A DNA stretch of 64,000 nt from Sebastes aleutianus (lineage: Eukaryota; Chordata; Actinopteri; Perciformes; Sebastidae): NCBI GenBank assembly GCA_916700875.1, contig CAKAKS010000039.1, forward strand, positions 23,643,315 to 23,707,314, in the 5' to 3' direction. Made by a program: the position numbers and the translations under genes. The notes beneath the pieces were generated by a model that saw nothing but the letters and a program-made list of their open reading frames with translations, was not told the origin of the DNA and ran no database searches. How positions within the stretch are numbered: position 1 is the stretch's first letter; each line of letters opens with the position of its first letter. This document shows, piece after piece, positions 1 through 12,190 of this stretch.

Positions 1-1682
1 TATTTTATTTCGCTTTTACGAGATGCAATGTGATTTGTACATTAACAAGGAATGTAGTACAACATGTAAGTGAAAGCAGCGCTCTGTATATTTAAATATG
101 AAAGTGCAATAAAATATGTTGTGAATGAATAATCGTGACCTCAATATTGATCAAAATAATTGTGATTATTGCCCTACACAGCTTTCCTTTCATGGTTTCC
201 TTTATTATTTTTGCATAATATCCCTTGAAAGCAGAGTTTAGATGATGACCTGTTGAAAGTTTGGACAATCTCTTCATCTCCATCATAGAAACTTGCTAAA
301 TGTATTTTTTAGCCTGGAGCAGCACTTTCTGTTCCACCGGAAAAGGTCAAATTAATTTATATAATTTTTTAAAACCCTAACCGGCTTAAGTTCAACGGGG
401 AGTTATTGATAGCTGGTGTATATGCAGAGTGATGGGTAACAATACACAAAGAATCAGAAATGGATTGGGGTTCATACATTGGATATCGATCCATTAAAAA
501 TGGGATATGCTTGGTGTTGCAGCCGTTGTACTGCACCTCGATGCAGAGCGCTAAGTGAAGCTATAACTCAACGGTGTAGCTGTAAAATACACCTTCACAG
601 CTATACCTTGTATATCTCTTTCAGTATGAGAATATTTCAACATCATTCTATGAAACCATAACCCAAAGGTTACCTCCGTATTGATGTTGTGTCTGTACAT
701 GTTAGTCTCATGCTCCCTTGTGCTTTAGTGCTGTTGTTGACAGTGTTTCATCGAGAGCTAGTGGCATCTTGACTTGTGCATCTATTCCTGGTGTGTATTT
801 ACCTCACAGAGTTGTTTACTACAGTCGTTCCTCCTGGTGAATACAATGTTTTTTGCTTCTCATCCAGTGTTCGAGAATTGTTGAAGGACCCAAGGCTACG
901 TGTCCCAATATTCTCTTGGAACTACCTTTTCCCCAAACAGCTGCTTTCATTGGTTTGGTCCAGGTTGATACATCTTTGCTCAGTAAACCTGTGGCTGAAA
1001 GCTTTGGGACCACGCGTAATCCCTCGAGGGTCTCAGTGAAACTCTTACAGCTAATAGGTTCACATAGTTCTACAATATTTGACTTGTTTTTAAGGGTAGA
1101 TGGGTTTTCTCAACATGTTCACTAGAAAGAAATCCGTCCCCACGGCAGGTGAGCATGGTTTAAGGCTGGCTTAAAACTTTTCACTCTGGCTTTCAGGTTT
1201 CTCATGCTTCTGAGGACCTTGTGTCTGAAACAGAACATTAACTCTGGTCTCGTCTCACATATTACAATCTTAGGTCTCGACTAAATGAGTCCATTTTTTT
1301 TTTTTTTTTGGTGGCCTAGTTTGCTCATCCCTGTATATATTTTTTCCCTTGAAGTTTACAGGGTGTAAATCAAACTGAACAGGAGAGGATGCCAAATACA
1401 TTATAGTTCCCCAGGGAGTACACGAAACTTTCAAATATCTCTGTTTGATTTTTGTGAGAATCAAACAGTAACATTACTGCTTTCTGGGCAGACCTGCTAT
1501 AGCAGAAGGGCCAGAAAAGAGCCGTCTTTTTGCTGTAATTACTGAATGCCTGTGGTGGAAGGTAACCAAGCTCTGGATTTAACTCATTTGAGAATATGGC
1601 TTTATGGCTGCACATTACTTTTTTTGGGGTTTATGACTTAACTGTTAGGAGACCTCCATTAGACACGCACTACATTTCTGAG
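1..1682. other. Non-coding stretch, nothing recognised
   Basis: No exon, RNA gene or transposon end is recognisable. Short open frames here are interrupted, overlap on both strands and lack family motifs. A T homopolymer lies near 1294-1310. Confidence 0.6.
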
Positions 1683-2524
1683 TAGGCATGTCACGAGAAC
1701 TGATATTTTGGAACAGAGTCGATGCTAAAATTCTGAAAATGTGACAGTACTTGTTTTTATTATACCCCCGCAATGTATTCGGGTCCGTCCTTCCATCCGT
1801 TCACGCATCACACTTTTGTTTCCGGAGTAGAACTCAGAAACCTAGGAACTTCAAATTCAGTTTGATGGTTGACAGTGTGATCTAGTTGAAAAAGTTGAGC
1901 ACATTTGGGGGTTGGATGTCCAGGGTGCCCGTTAGTTAATTAGTTAATGCCCATTAATTCCATTAGTTCCAAAAGGGCAAAACCTTTGGCCATACTTTAG
2001 TAGGGGTCAAGCAGTGAATGGGGGTATGTGAGCCATGCTCACTTTTGCCTTGTTATTCAGTACCACGGGTACCGTAGTTACCGGGACGCAGGGCTCAAGG
2101 CGACTGCGTCCCATCGTCCCTGGGATGATTGAAAATGTCTCCGATAATGCTACATTTCCATCTGTTTTGAAATCGACAGGAGAGCTAGTTGCTGGGCCGC
2201 ACAGTCCTGTTTGGCTAAATAATGGAGCAAACAGCTAACGTACGGAGGTTGCATTGACTTACATTATGATGCATTCAGTAAAAATGAGTATATAATTATA
2301 ATGTTAGGTGTTCAAATGAAATCTTGTAAAATTTTGCTTTTGGAGAGAAACTGTTGAGGCGGATCATCAGGGATTAATAATACATTTGCAAAAAAACAGT
2401 ATTGCAAACAGTAATAACGGATTGAAGTACACAGGATTTATTTTTTTTTTTTTTCCCGTGGTATCGAATTGGGTGTCGAGAATCATGGAATTTCACTGGT
2501 GTTGGTATTGACTACTAAATTCCT
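1683..2524 (-). mobile_element. Degenerate hAT element, family A, reverse copy
   Basis: The left end, taggcatgtcacgagaactg, matches the right terminus of the intact copy at 10266-11099 read in reverse. The block 2455-2524 matches that copy's left subterminal region in reverse (GTGGTATCGAATTGGGTGTC, then ATTGACTACTA). The outer bases of the right terminus are lost, and no 8-bp target duplication can be seen. The interior differs from the reference copy and holds a separate repeat at 1762-2026. There is no transposase coding sequence. Confidence 0.65.
1762..2026. repeat. Nested repeat with ATACCCCC inverted ends
   Basis: The segment opens with atacccccgcaatg and closes with atgggggtat, so its 8-bp ends are inverted repeats. 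It sits inside the degenerate hAT copy at 1683-2524 and interrupts its similarity to the sister copies. It resembles a dispersed teleost repeat I recall, but I cannot name its class. No target duplication is clear. Confidence 0.4.
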
Positions 2525-4079
2525 ACATTGCACTTTTATGTATCTGACAGCTAGTTAGTTTTTCTTAGAGATATAACGAGAGATTTAAAAAATCTATAAT
2601 GAGCATTTTAAACACAATGCTATAGGCTACAGTACATAAAACTACCCCACAGAATATTATATTATATAACTATATTATAACATATATTCTGCATATTTAG
2701 TATTTCATACTTTTGATATTTTGCTGATACTTCTGTATTTTACACTATTGTGTCAAAATATCATCATCAGAGCACTGATGAGTTTTGGGCTTTTTGATTC
2801 TTTTAGACGTCATGTATGACAGAGTCTTCGCTGTGTGTTTATACTAAGAATGTTTGCTTCCATGCACTGACTAGTTTTAGTGTCCAATAGCTTGGGCACT
2901 GTTTCATTTTTAGATGTTTCGTATGCTCTAGTCCAGTCTGTGATTTATAACATAAAGTGCAACCAAGAGGTAAGCCATTCATTATATGAATTGCTGTAAT
3001 TTCTAGGGGTGTAAACAACCTGGAAACAGACATGTGCACCGTGCTCACCTTGATTTAGAGGATGACCAGAATTTGTTTGTTGAAATTTCAATTTATAGTC
3101 TGCCCATCGCTTCAGAAATGACTATACCATTCATTATTTACCTCCCATCAAACGTTAAGCTCCAAAGGATTGCCTTGAGTGATGTGGGTTATTTCATAGT
3201 TCACATCAGGCCAAAGGAAATAACAAACAAACTAAGAAACAGACGACAGATGATAGATTATGGTAATGTGACGTGGCACCGGTTTATATTGGCAAACACA
3301 GACGTTAAAGTTAACAGTTTTGTAACTTTTGTCGGGTACACGCATACTAATCGCACAACACGATACCATTTTACCCATATGCACACACACACAAGCACAC
3401 TGCCTCACACAAGCTTGAATACGCCTGCATAAATGCTAAGCCCCAAATTACCCCTAACACCCGGCTCTGACAGATGTGGCAGCGATCAGTGTCTTGATAA
3501 ATGTCAGCCCAAAAAAAGAATAAAGACCATTGGGTGCTGCTGTTAGTTTGCTTGCCAAACAATAGTTCATTCTTTTCCCTCGGAGGATTTCAAGATCACA
3601 GAATATGGCTGCATGGCTATACGCGACTTTGCTGTAGACCTCTGTTATACTTCCCACACAGAACTAGACAAAATAATATTAGTTAGATATGAGAAGTACA
3701 ACTGTAGAGGAGCAAACCTCAATCTATTTTCCCTGATAGGTAGCAAGAGGACACAGTCAGGTCTCAACAGTCACGCGGATTGATGAGACTGCTGATGATT
3801 TCATCTTTTTCATGCCATTCCAAAAAGACTTTTCTCCCTATTTTTGTGCCACTCATTCAACCCTTGAGTAATTCACTGATTCACCTCCGTGATACCTCAT
3901 CAACAGTCCAGTTTGGCACCAAGTGAAGTCAGAATTGAGAAAGAATTACCGAGCGACTCTTTTAGGTTCTTTTTGAAATAAGGATTTTGAAGGATAAGCA
4001 AGCCTACCCGTGTCTCTTTACTTTGTGTTATTGCTGAAAGAGACAGAGTGGCGAAACAGCGTATACGCTAACAAGTCTG

Positions 4080-4560
4080 AGACCGTCCACGGGGCCGATC
4101 CATCCCAGAATCACTGACATTAAGATCACATTGGGGGACATAATGTAATTTACCTGCCTCATCAGCTAATGCAGCACAAATCCATTTTCGCCCAAACAGG
4201 AACGGCCACATACATTAACTTGATGACCATGCAGAGTCAAGGGGGAACGACTAATGAGACTAAATGTAATTACCGTCCACCTCCGATTTGAAAACAGAAT
4301 AAACCCTCCTGCACTCCCATTTGGGTCTCCGAGCACCGGGGACGAGAATAAACCTCGTTCACGTCACCACTCAGCGCTACGACGGGCTTTTCCTGTTACT
4401 ATTTCCATCGGTGTTCAGGCTCTTCATTATGATTCCTATTAGCTGATGGCTCAGCCGCCGTAGTCTTCCTGACATCCATGAAGTGATTAAATAAGCAGAG
4501 AATCACAGGAGCTGTTGAGTTATTGACATTCTAACAGTATGCCACAGAAACTTTCCACTC
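4080..4560. other. Candidate conserved non-coding block
   Basis: Repeat-free sequence of mixed composition with no frame structure, containing several AT-rich homeodomain-like cores such as taatgtaatt and aatgtaatta. It stands out from the low-complexity and transposon DNA around it. Conservation cannot be judged from one genome, so this is only a candidate enhancer-like block. Confidence 0.22.
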
Positions 4561-5190
4561 AGTTTGCCGAAGTGCTTAGTCAGAAGAGATCTGAACCAAA
4601 TAAGATAAAGCCCCCCCCCCACCCCTTCCTCCCCACAACCTCCTTCAACCCCCGTCAGCCTGTTTCACTGGAAAACAATGTATTTTTCTTCCTGAAGTTT
4701 CTGAAGTGAACTGAAAACGGAAAAACACCCGTGTTGTCTCTATCTCTTTCCCTCACACGCCTGTCTCCCCTTTACATTCTCCTCATACAAGGTGACTTCC
4801 ACACTTCTCTAGGATTATAATGTACCATGGAGGTTAAAGTAGACGAGTGTGCTCTGCTTTTTCTCTCCCCTCCTCTTCTCCCCGTCTGCCTCCCTCTCTC
4901 TCTCTCTCATTACAGGCTGTAAACCTTTGGTGAAATTAGGTATCCTCAAGTAAACCTCTTGTCAGGCGAGCACTTTTAAAGCCACGCAGCATTATGCCTA
5001 ATGAAATGTGTGCAAGGGGAGGTGAGAAATGTAAAGGCATCAAAGTTGTATAGTAAGGAGTTTAAGATGCTAAAGGAATTGACATGCGAAACCTTCTCTC
5101 AGTCTCAGACGCACAAAGACAAAAGTCTTAATTTCCAGGGAGACAAGTTTACCCTCCAGCTTGTCACTGAGAATGTTTATCCCGAGTATG

Positions 5191-5224
5191 ATTTATTTAT
5201 TTATTATTATTATTATTTATTTAT
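5191..5224. repeat. (TTTA)n/(TTA)n microsatellite
   Basis: A run of ATTTATTT units passes into TTATTATTATTA units and back to TTTATTTA. It could be an old LINE tail, but no LINE sequence is recognisable next to it. Confidence 0.8.
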
Positions 5225-6160
5225 GTTATCCCCCCCATTTAACGTATTGAGGAGGAGAAAGTGGAGTCGATGATCGTGCGGGGGTATGAATAATTAACAG
5301 GAAATAAACAAAATAAAATAACAAAAAAAAAAAAGGTAAATAATCTTATCGTATCCAACAGCTGCGTTGATACCCAGACACCCCCACACCCTTGCCTGGA
5401 AAAAGAAAAACCCCTGTCCATGCAGTTAAGCTGCTTATAAATATTTGTAATTAAAATCGGAGGGGGAAAGCAAGGAGAGTGGCATCTTTATCACTGGAGA
5501 CACTGCTGCTGCAGGTGTCTTTGATGCCCAGAAAGGCGTTTTCATCTGACAGTGCAGGAGAGCAGAGACTCCAATCGACTTGTCCCACTCAGCAGCTCCC
5601 TCCCCCCTCGCCGTGCACACTCAAAATGTTCAAGAGTTCATTACCCTTTTGTTTTGCATTTTCATCTATTTCTACCAGACCTTTGAAATCTCGTCAGCCC
5701 AAACCTTTAAATTATTCATCAACACTTAAAAAAAAAAAAGCACTCCTCTATTTTAGGACACGACAAAACTTAGATTTTTTGCAGACGTGTGCACAATACT
5801 GTGTCCAGCTTTATGTAATTGCACTCATTTTTAAATACAAGGCATGATTGAATTTTTAAAGCTGCGCTAATCAATATTTTTTATATTAACGATGGATTAA
5901 ATAACTTTAAGCGATGTCAAAGGGGTTGCTCATAGTGACAAACCCACAGAGAATTATCACCACTAAATGACCACCCTTTCAGCTCTATGGAGCATTTTTA
6001 GCGTCTTTCAGCTGATTGTTTTGGTTTTACGGCTCCCAACTTTACTGTTTTTGGTTCACTCTCACCAGTCTCATTAGCATTGTTTCTAAACAGCAGACAG
6101 ATAAAGGTAGTAACCAGCTGGTGAACACAGTGGAGCATTTAGCAGCTAAAGAGCCAGGAG

Positions 6161-6238
6161 ATAAATGGACTTGGTAAATGGACTTGGACTTATATAGCGC
6201 TTTTCTAGTCTTCCGACCACTCAAAGCGCTTAAAAGAG
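6161..6238. repeat. Short copy of a teleost dispersed repeat tail
   Basis: The motif TATATAGCGCTTTTCTAGTC followed by TTCCGACCACTCAAAGCGCT is one I recall from many fish genomes as the 3' part of a high-copy retroelement. A 15-base direct repeat, taaatggacttggta/taaatggacttggac, precedes it. Only the terminal piece is present. The class is uncertain. Confidence 0.5.
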
Positions 6239-6929
6239 CCGCATAAAGAGCCTCAGGAGATGGTGGAGACCAAAATAGAGCTAAAAGGAACGTGAATATT
6301 CAATTTACATTGTTTGGATGACCAGAAACACAGCTCCAAATTAATGCTAATGTTGCTTATACAGTATGTCTGCTGGATTTGTAAACAGGCAGCTGTTTGC
6401 TAATGTTTGCCATGACAACTTCTTATATACAGTATGTCAGTGTTGCAGAAATAAAGGAAAGAAAAAATTGTTAAAGCAAGTAAGTCCTCAAATGGAATCA
6501 GAGATGTGGGTTCAGAAATAAAAATAATTTATTTTAAATCAGTAAAAATATCAAAACAGATACTGTCAACTGGGGTCAAAATAAAATGTTTTAAAACACT
6601 AATGCCTGGAACATAAAACAACCATGAATGTCTAAAACAAAATAAAAAACTATCTTTAAAAATGGAGGAACTATTAAACTCAACCTGAAGAGGGGTTACA
6701 GCTAACGTCAAACAGGGGAGGCACCTCAGGCAAGTGACATAAGGATTCACACGACACTTCAATAAATAAAACAAAATAAAACAGCACAGGCACACTTATG
6801 GTAAAGGCATGCAAAGATGAGGAAAAAGAGCTACTTGCTAAACAATTCTCAAATGAATAGTCCTCCAAAAATTCACATCAAAACTAAAAGCAAACTAAAA
6901 ACAAAACCCAACATGATTAAATTACAAAC
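6239..6929. other. Non-coding stretch, nothing recognised
   Basis: AT-rich DNA with A-rich tracts and no recognisable exon or transposon terminus. Confidence 0.55.
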
Positions 6930-7253
6930 AAAACAGAGGCGATGAAGCCTTTGCGGTGGCCGCCCGTAATCTCTGGAACAGCTTACCTCTTCATATTAAA
7001 ACAGCTCAGACCATAAAACCATTTAAGTCTCTGCTGAAGACTCACCTCTTCTCACTGAAGTTTTGATTAAGTTTAACTTCTGTTCTGCTGCAACTCTTTT
7101 ACTGCTATTATGTGCTCATTATATTTATTGTCTTTACTCTGTTCTTATTGTTGCTTGCTTTGTATTCATTTTTATTATATACATGTTCAGCACTTTGGTC
7201 AACTGCGGTTGTTTTTAAACGTGCTATATAAATAAAGTTTGACTTGACTTGAC
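6930..7253 (+). mobile_element. 5'-truncated L2-type LINE, 3' end only
   Basis: The segment holds the last 40 codons of a LINE ORF2-type protein, a 3' UTR of about 190 bases and a terminal array of three TTGAC units (7239-7253) after GTGCTATATAAATAAAG. Such 5' truncation is the usual product of target-primed reverse transcription. The left limit is approximate because the flanking DNA is AT-rich, and no clear target-site duplication was found. L2/CR1-clade assignment rests on the protein end and on the tail style remembered from teleost L2 elements. Confidence 0.75.
6944..7066 (+). pseudogene. C-terminal end of a LINE reverse-transcriptase polyprotein
   Basis: This is the last 40 codons plus a TGA stop of a non-LTR retrotransposon ORF2 protein. 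The frame contains ARNLWNSLPLHIKT and then FKSLLKTHLF, the pattern (LWNSLP, later FKxxLKTHLF) that closes many L2/CR1-clade polymerases. The endonuclease and the whole reverse-transcriptase catalytic core are absent, so it makes no functional protein. There is no start codon: the frame simply begins at the truncation point. The stop is followed by the LINE 3' UTR and TTGAC tail. The reading frame itself is undamaged over this short stretch, which suggests moderate age. It is unlikely to be a host exon, because no splice signals or host domain are visible. Confidence 0.72.
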
Positions 7254-7503
7254 TATAAAATGTCTAATAAAACAATCAAAAGGCCGTCCAATAAAAAAAC
7301 AGGAAGAAGTCACATAAAACAAGACAAAAATAAAAACTAATCAGTACATTTTAAGTGAGCAGCTTATATGAATAGGATATAAACCAGGCAAAGCATCAGT
7401 GGCTGACAGATCAGGGCTTACTGCTACAGGACTGATGTGGAAAGTCCCTGCATTGGTTGTATCATGGGGTCAGTTAACTGGAGTGGGCGTGACAGAGGCT
7501 GAA

Positions 7504-8058
7504 TTAACCCTTTAAAAACGGACCTCCTGCAGGCGGCTGCGGGAGATTGATCTAAAATAAAAACCATAATAGCTAGTGCATTCATTCTTTTTGCAACAGA
7601 AAGCTAAGGCTTCTGTCTTTCACATCACCATGTCGTATGCTTGTGATGATGTTGTTACGTTACGTGCGGATTGAAACATAACAAAACAGTCAAAACGCCT
7701 TTGCACTCGATCTGCTCATAAAAATGAGCATATCTCAAAGATGTGCATAGTTCAAATAACTCATAGAGTGTTAAGAAATACTTTTTCATGTTTCTGCATT
7801 TAGAAATCTTTTCGATCAATATATTTTTTGTGTTTATTTAGTAACATTTTATGAAAACACATGACAGATTTTTGTATCTTTTTTTTATGACTTTTAGCAC
7901 TGATTAATGGTTTATTAACTTACATAACCTTTTAGCTTAGGTTGTACAGATTTTAGGGATATGAAGCATTTGAGGATACTCCCAAGAAATCACGATAAGC
8001 AAAAATACCAATGTAGGCACTTGCGGACCTTTTCTGTTGCAAAGTTCAAAAGGGTTAA
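7504..8058. mobile_element. Possible piggyBac-like non-autonomous element
   Basis: TTAA occurs at both outer edges. The inner ends are CCCTTTAAAAAC at the left and, in reverse complement, CCCTTTTGAAC at the right. A TTAA target and termini that begin with CCC are hallmarks of the piggyBac superfamily. The interior is AT-rich with no coding sequence, as expected for a MITE. The terminal match is only about 6 perfect bases, so chance is possible. Confidence 0.42.
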
Positions 8059-10257
8059 TCTGCTGGTTACACTTTGATGAAACGGCAAAATGACTCAGTA
8101 AGGAGAAATAAAAGGCACATGGTTCTCCAAACATCGATTTTGAAGTCAGTGATATTAATTCATAATTTCAAGACAAAGAAAATCAGCGATATAGTGTTAC
8201 AACTTCGTTTGTGTTAAGTTTTGCAACCAAAATAGAAAAGAGAGGGAGTAAGAGAACGGGAGGGAGGGAGAAAGAAAGAGGAAGGAGGCATAAATATCAC
8301 CTCCCCAGAGGCCAGTCCCTGGCTCTGCTCCTGCATTTCACCTGCTACAACCATTTTTTTGGAATCAGCGAGCCATGTTTGGACATTAATAGCAGAGTCG
8401 AGCTCCTGTTTTGTGTCTTTCGCTTGGCTGGATATCTTCTCCTTGATGTTACGGAATAAGTCCAATATTTTTAAGGGTTAGAAAGTATGCTCTGGTGAGG
8501 AGTGTGAAGTTTAAACATAGCACAGAATGTTCTTTTTTATTCTTTTCAGATGGATATCTAGTAAATACTACAAGAAATGAAACATTGGTGATAAGTGATC
8601 AAGAAAGCGCGCCGTGGCCGAGACGACCGGATATAGTACATGTATTATTGCCAGCGCGATACATTATGCCCGTTGGCACACATTTGAAACACTGCAGTCA
8701 ACAGGAAAGCCTTGCTGCTTGTCAGCCGTGATTAATGTGAAGTCCCTCAAAAACAGGGGAAATACATCAGAGAAACTTTCGAGAGAAAAGGTTACCGAAA
8801 ACACAATTGCACAGTGAATGAGGACATTGCTGAATTTCATACAGTTTTCCCATCTGTCCCCAATCATCCCAGATGCTTTGTCTCACAAGAATTATGAGAC
8901 CTTTCTCTCATGAGGAAATTGCTTTTACAGCAACCTCATCCCGCTCTTCAGACTCCTTAGCAGAGTGTGTGTGTATCTGTGTGTGTGTGTCTGTGAGCTA
9001 TAGGAGTGCTGACACGACTGAATACAATGCCTCTCCTCCTGGACCTAACACAAGGTGATCGCACGTCCTGTCACACATTCCTTCTCTTCTAATTTGTTTG
9101 TGTCGTCCCCGCGCACCTGTTCGTGTCATCTCATGTTGGAGATTGAGGTGTAAGAGAGAGCTGGTTTGTTTTTTCATCTTATCTGATAAGGTTGTTATTA
9201 ACACTGGCGCTGCCTGCATTGTTTAGTTGTGACACCGGCGTGATTGATATTGTGTCAGCGAGAGGGGAAAGTTTCCCCGTGCCAAATGAATGGGTGGCTC
9301 CCCAAAATAAAGGAAATGGAAGATGAAAATCAGGAGCTATTATGATGGGGAACATTAGCAGAACAGCACAGGGCTGCCATCCGTCTGTGAAGTGACCTTT
9401 CAGGAAAAATGTGGTTAGTGTCTATCATTAACCCCCATCCCTCTTTCTGTCCCCGCCTCTCTCCATCCTGCCGTCTTATTTCTTCTTTTTTTTTCTGGAT
9501 TAGATTTCCTTTTTTTCCTTTTTTACTGAAGCATAAATTTAGTGGTGCAGTGTTCTTTATGTGAACAACTCAGGGGTATGACCCTAAGGGGAATGATTGA
9601 AAGACACTTGTCTGAAAGAGACATAAAATCAAATAAAGACCTGGGCTGAATACGAGCCCAAGGAGTTAGCTGGGAGATTGGGAGACCTACATGAACTGAA
9701 GAGCAGCAGTGCAATGAGCAGAGGGATGCAACGGTAAATATCCCTGCGTGGCAGGAAAGAAAGGAGGCAGTCAGGTGCAAACTGCTTTTTTTCTTGTTTT
9801 GACAAAACAGCTTAGGTATTTCTGGTTCATAATTTCAGTGTTTAAGTTATAATCCATTTAGTGCTGCACCTTTTGTTATCATTGTCAGACTCACAATGTA
9901 CAAAAACAGATCAAAATCGATGCAGCAGATCTTTTTCGCTTCAGGCGTTCTTCTTCCTTGTCAAAACCTGCCGCCTATATTACCCACAATGCAACTCGAC
10001 CGCTTACAGATTTGTCAGAGATTCAGGCGTAATATGCTAGTAGCGGCTAATGTAGCCCCGAACTGCTAGATAAGCAGCGGGCTACAGAGGTCTGGTAAGC
10101 TCACTTCTTCCTAACTCCACACCTACTGTACCTCCTACCTTATTTCATTTTCAAACTTGTAGTCTTCAGCCTCAAGCTAACTGCTGCCTCAAGTGACATC
10201 ACTTGAGGCAGTTTCATGCAGCTCCCATTTTTCTCACATATACACTAGGACTGAAAT
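8059..10257. other. Non-coding stretch, nothing recognised
   Basis: Contains a purine-rich tract near 8233-8290 and a TG-rich patch near 8965-8990. No exon, RNA gene or transposon terminus could be supported. Confidence 0.5.
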
Positions 10258-10265
10258 CTTAGGAA

Positions 10266-11099
10266 TAGGGATGTCACGATACCAGAAATCTAGTAGTCGA
10301 TACCAATACCAGTGAATTTCCACGATTCTCGATACCCAATTCGATACCACGGTACAAAAAAACAACAACAACAATACATTTAATTCAACACGCACTCTTT
10401 TATTAAAAACATTTGAACATTACAAAAAATAGAGGCATGTAGCCTTTAAGTAATAAATAAAAATAACTGACCCATTTTGTTAATTTTGGTGTATCAGCAG
10501 CATGCTATCAATCAATAGTCAGACAACGGACGCTGCATACTGACCGTGAATGCATCTGGTCCGTCAGCTCCTAGTAGCAGGTGTCACACACGGGACGAGA
10601 GAGTTGACAGACTGAGAAGTGGCAGAGGATTTGTTGTCGAAGCGAAAAGCAAACGCACCTATTTGGCAATATTTCACGTTTAATCCCAATGCTATAAGGG
10701 AACCATAATGTTAATGAGGTAATCGCTGCGAGGTGGATGGAGCCGTCACAGCTGGTGTGCACGGGGCAGCGGCGCCAGGTAGACCCCCGCAGCGGAGCCC
10801 CGCAGCAAAAGCGCTACCGGAGAGGCCAGACACACCGCCACCCGACGATAAAGCTCAGAGTCAGCGCTCTACACATATTGACCGTCATCTTTCTTGTAAA
10901 ATGTCTGGTGTAATCGGTAACACCGGTGTTGTCACAAGTTTATTAACCGGTGGGAAATTTTCCTCACCGTCACATCACTAGCAAAGACCATTAAGGGCAT
11001 CGTACGTTACCTTCGGTACTGTAGAAAAAGAGTACCGTAACGTTTTTAGAATTTGGGCATCGACTTGGTACCGAAGTATCGGTTCTCGTGACATCCCTA
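10266..11099 (+). mobile_element. Non-autonomous hAT element, family A, intact ends
   Basis: The terminal inverted repeats share TAGGGATGTCACGA at both ends. A perfect 8-bp target duplication, cttaggaa, lies at 10258-10265 and 11100-11107. The subterminal regions carry repeated GATAC motifs, likely transposase binding sites. The interior includes AATTCAACACGCACTC and a GC-rich segment but no transposase frame. Sister copies are 42938-43606 (same orientation) and 1683-2524 (reverse). The 8-bp duplication and TAGGG termini place it in the hAT superfamily; it must have been moved by a transposase made elsewhere. Confidence 0.92.
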
Positions 11100-11419
11100 C
11101 TTAGGAAAGATAACTCTAAAGCTTCACAAGTCAGTATTTTGTGCTACTTTCACAGCTGAAGCGTTGCTGGAGGCTTCGTGCTCGCCATTGTCACACACAC
11201 ATACGGTCTGTCAACGCGGCGTAACTTTAGCGAGTGTACGACAGAGCGTGTGTGTGGCGGCGGCGACTGGGGGTTGTTGGTGGCGTTATAGCTGTGATAG
11301 GTGTAGCAGTGTGTGTACAGTTTATTTGTTGGTGAATAAAAGCTACAACTCCTCCGCTCAAGCGAGCTCAAGAGATACCCGAGGCAACTTCCTGTATCTT
11401 GCAATGCCGGCTCAGACTC

Positions 11420-11589
11420 TCTTAAGGTGGGCCAGCTTTTCTCCTTTAAGTGACAAGTTGCTCCCCTGAGTTTTCCTCAGCTTTTTAATTAATTATTAGT
11501 ATTTCTTTTAACTGTTTAACCAATAGCGTTAATCGGTTAAAATGCTTAATGTCTGTTAATGGTTAAACGGTTAATTATTAACACTCTTA
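11420..11589. repeat. Right end of a dispersed repeat rich in GTTTAAC/GGTTAA
   Basis: The sequence from TTTAAGTGACAAGTTGCTCC to TTATTAACACTCTTA matches 28315-28430, inside another element, at the TAAGTGACAAG..GCTCAGC segment and the TTTCTTTTAAC..GTTTAACC segment. It ends in a string of GGTTAA-type motifs typical of a transposon terminus. Its left end is not visible, so it is probably truncated. The class is likely hAT, but no target duplication is seen. Confidence 0.5.

Positions 11590-11594
<5 letters not shown>

Positions 11595-11619
<25 letters not shown>
11595..11619. repeat. (TG)n microsatellite
   Basis: Uninterrupted TG run directly after the dispersed repeat end. A (GA)n run follows at 11666-11682. 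Confidence 0.9.
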
Positions 11620-11623
<4 letters not shown>

Positions 11624-11924
11624 ACACATGGCCACTTGTGAGGGAACTCTGGGTCCTGCTGCAGTGAGAGAGAGAGAGAGAGCGGGCCACAGGCAGAGCC
11701 ATCGATTGGTCTCGTCAGGGTTCAGGGATATAGATGAGTTACAAAACCACCATTAATTACAAATCACTTCTGCCATGAAAGTCGATTAGAGCGAAAAGCA
11801 GCAAAAAAAAGTCTGTATCAAACAAAGAAAAGTGATAGGGCGTGCACATTTTTCATCTAAAGATGTCTTTGGCTCGGTATGCCCGCTTACTTTGCCCTTC
11901 ATCTCCTGAGCTTTTTACGTTTTT

Positions 11925-12190
11925 ACAAGTCTTGTTTAATTAAAGTTGTTGGTTCCTTTGTGATTATTTGTGTCCGCTATTCATCGGTAATTAGATGTGC
12001 AGATTAATTAATGCAGATGCATGTTTTATCCATATTCAATAAGCATGTTCCGCCGCCTTATCACTGAGCACATAATCAATACCCCCAGACCCGTGATAAA
12101 TTATGGTCCATAATCGTGCATATATTCAGCATGTGTTGAGCCGTATGCAACGTGCATATAAAAAGCGCCGTGATACAGTCGTGAGCAGGT
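11925..12190. other. Candidate conserved non-coding element (TAATTA-rich)
   Basis: Repeat-free block with a high density of homeodomain-type cores: tttaattaaag, ggtaattagatg, gattaattaatgc, then several near-palindromic ATGCAT/GTGCATAT motifs. No reading frame is supported. The density of TAATTA and POU-like motifs next to low-complexity DNA resembles developmental enhancers in vertebrate gene deserts. Activity and conservation are inference only. Confidence 0.33.

Larger units (their letters stand above)
2525..6155. other. Non-coding stretch with low-complexity tracts
   Basis: No coding exon is supported. An open frame of 132 codons at 3034-3432 has no recognisable motif and runs into a CA-rich repeat at its end. 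Low-complexity tracts are a CA-rich patch near 3381-3415, a C homopolymer at 4611-4620 and a CT-rich patch near 4885-4910. Confidence 0.55.

Noticed and set aside
3034..3432. Plus-strand open frame of 132 codons
   Set aside because: No recognisable domain, no splice context, and the end runs through a CA-rich repeat. Probably chance in AT-rich DNA.
8211..8465. Opposed frames of about 80 codons on both strands
   Set aside because: They arise from a purine-rich tract, with no motifs.
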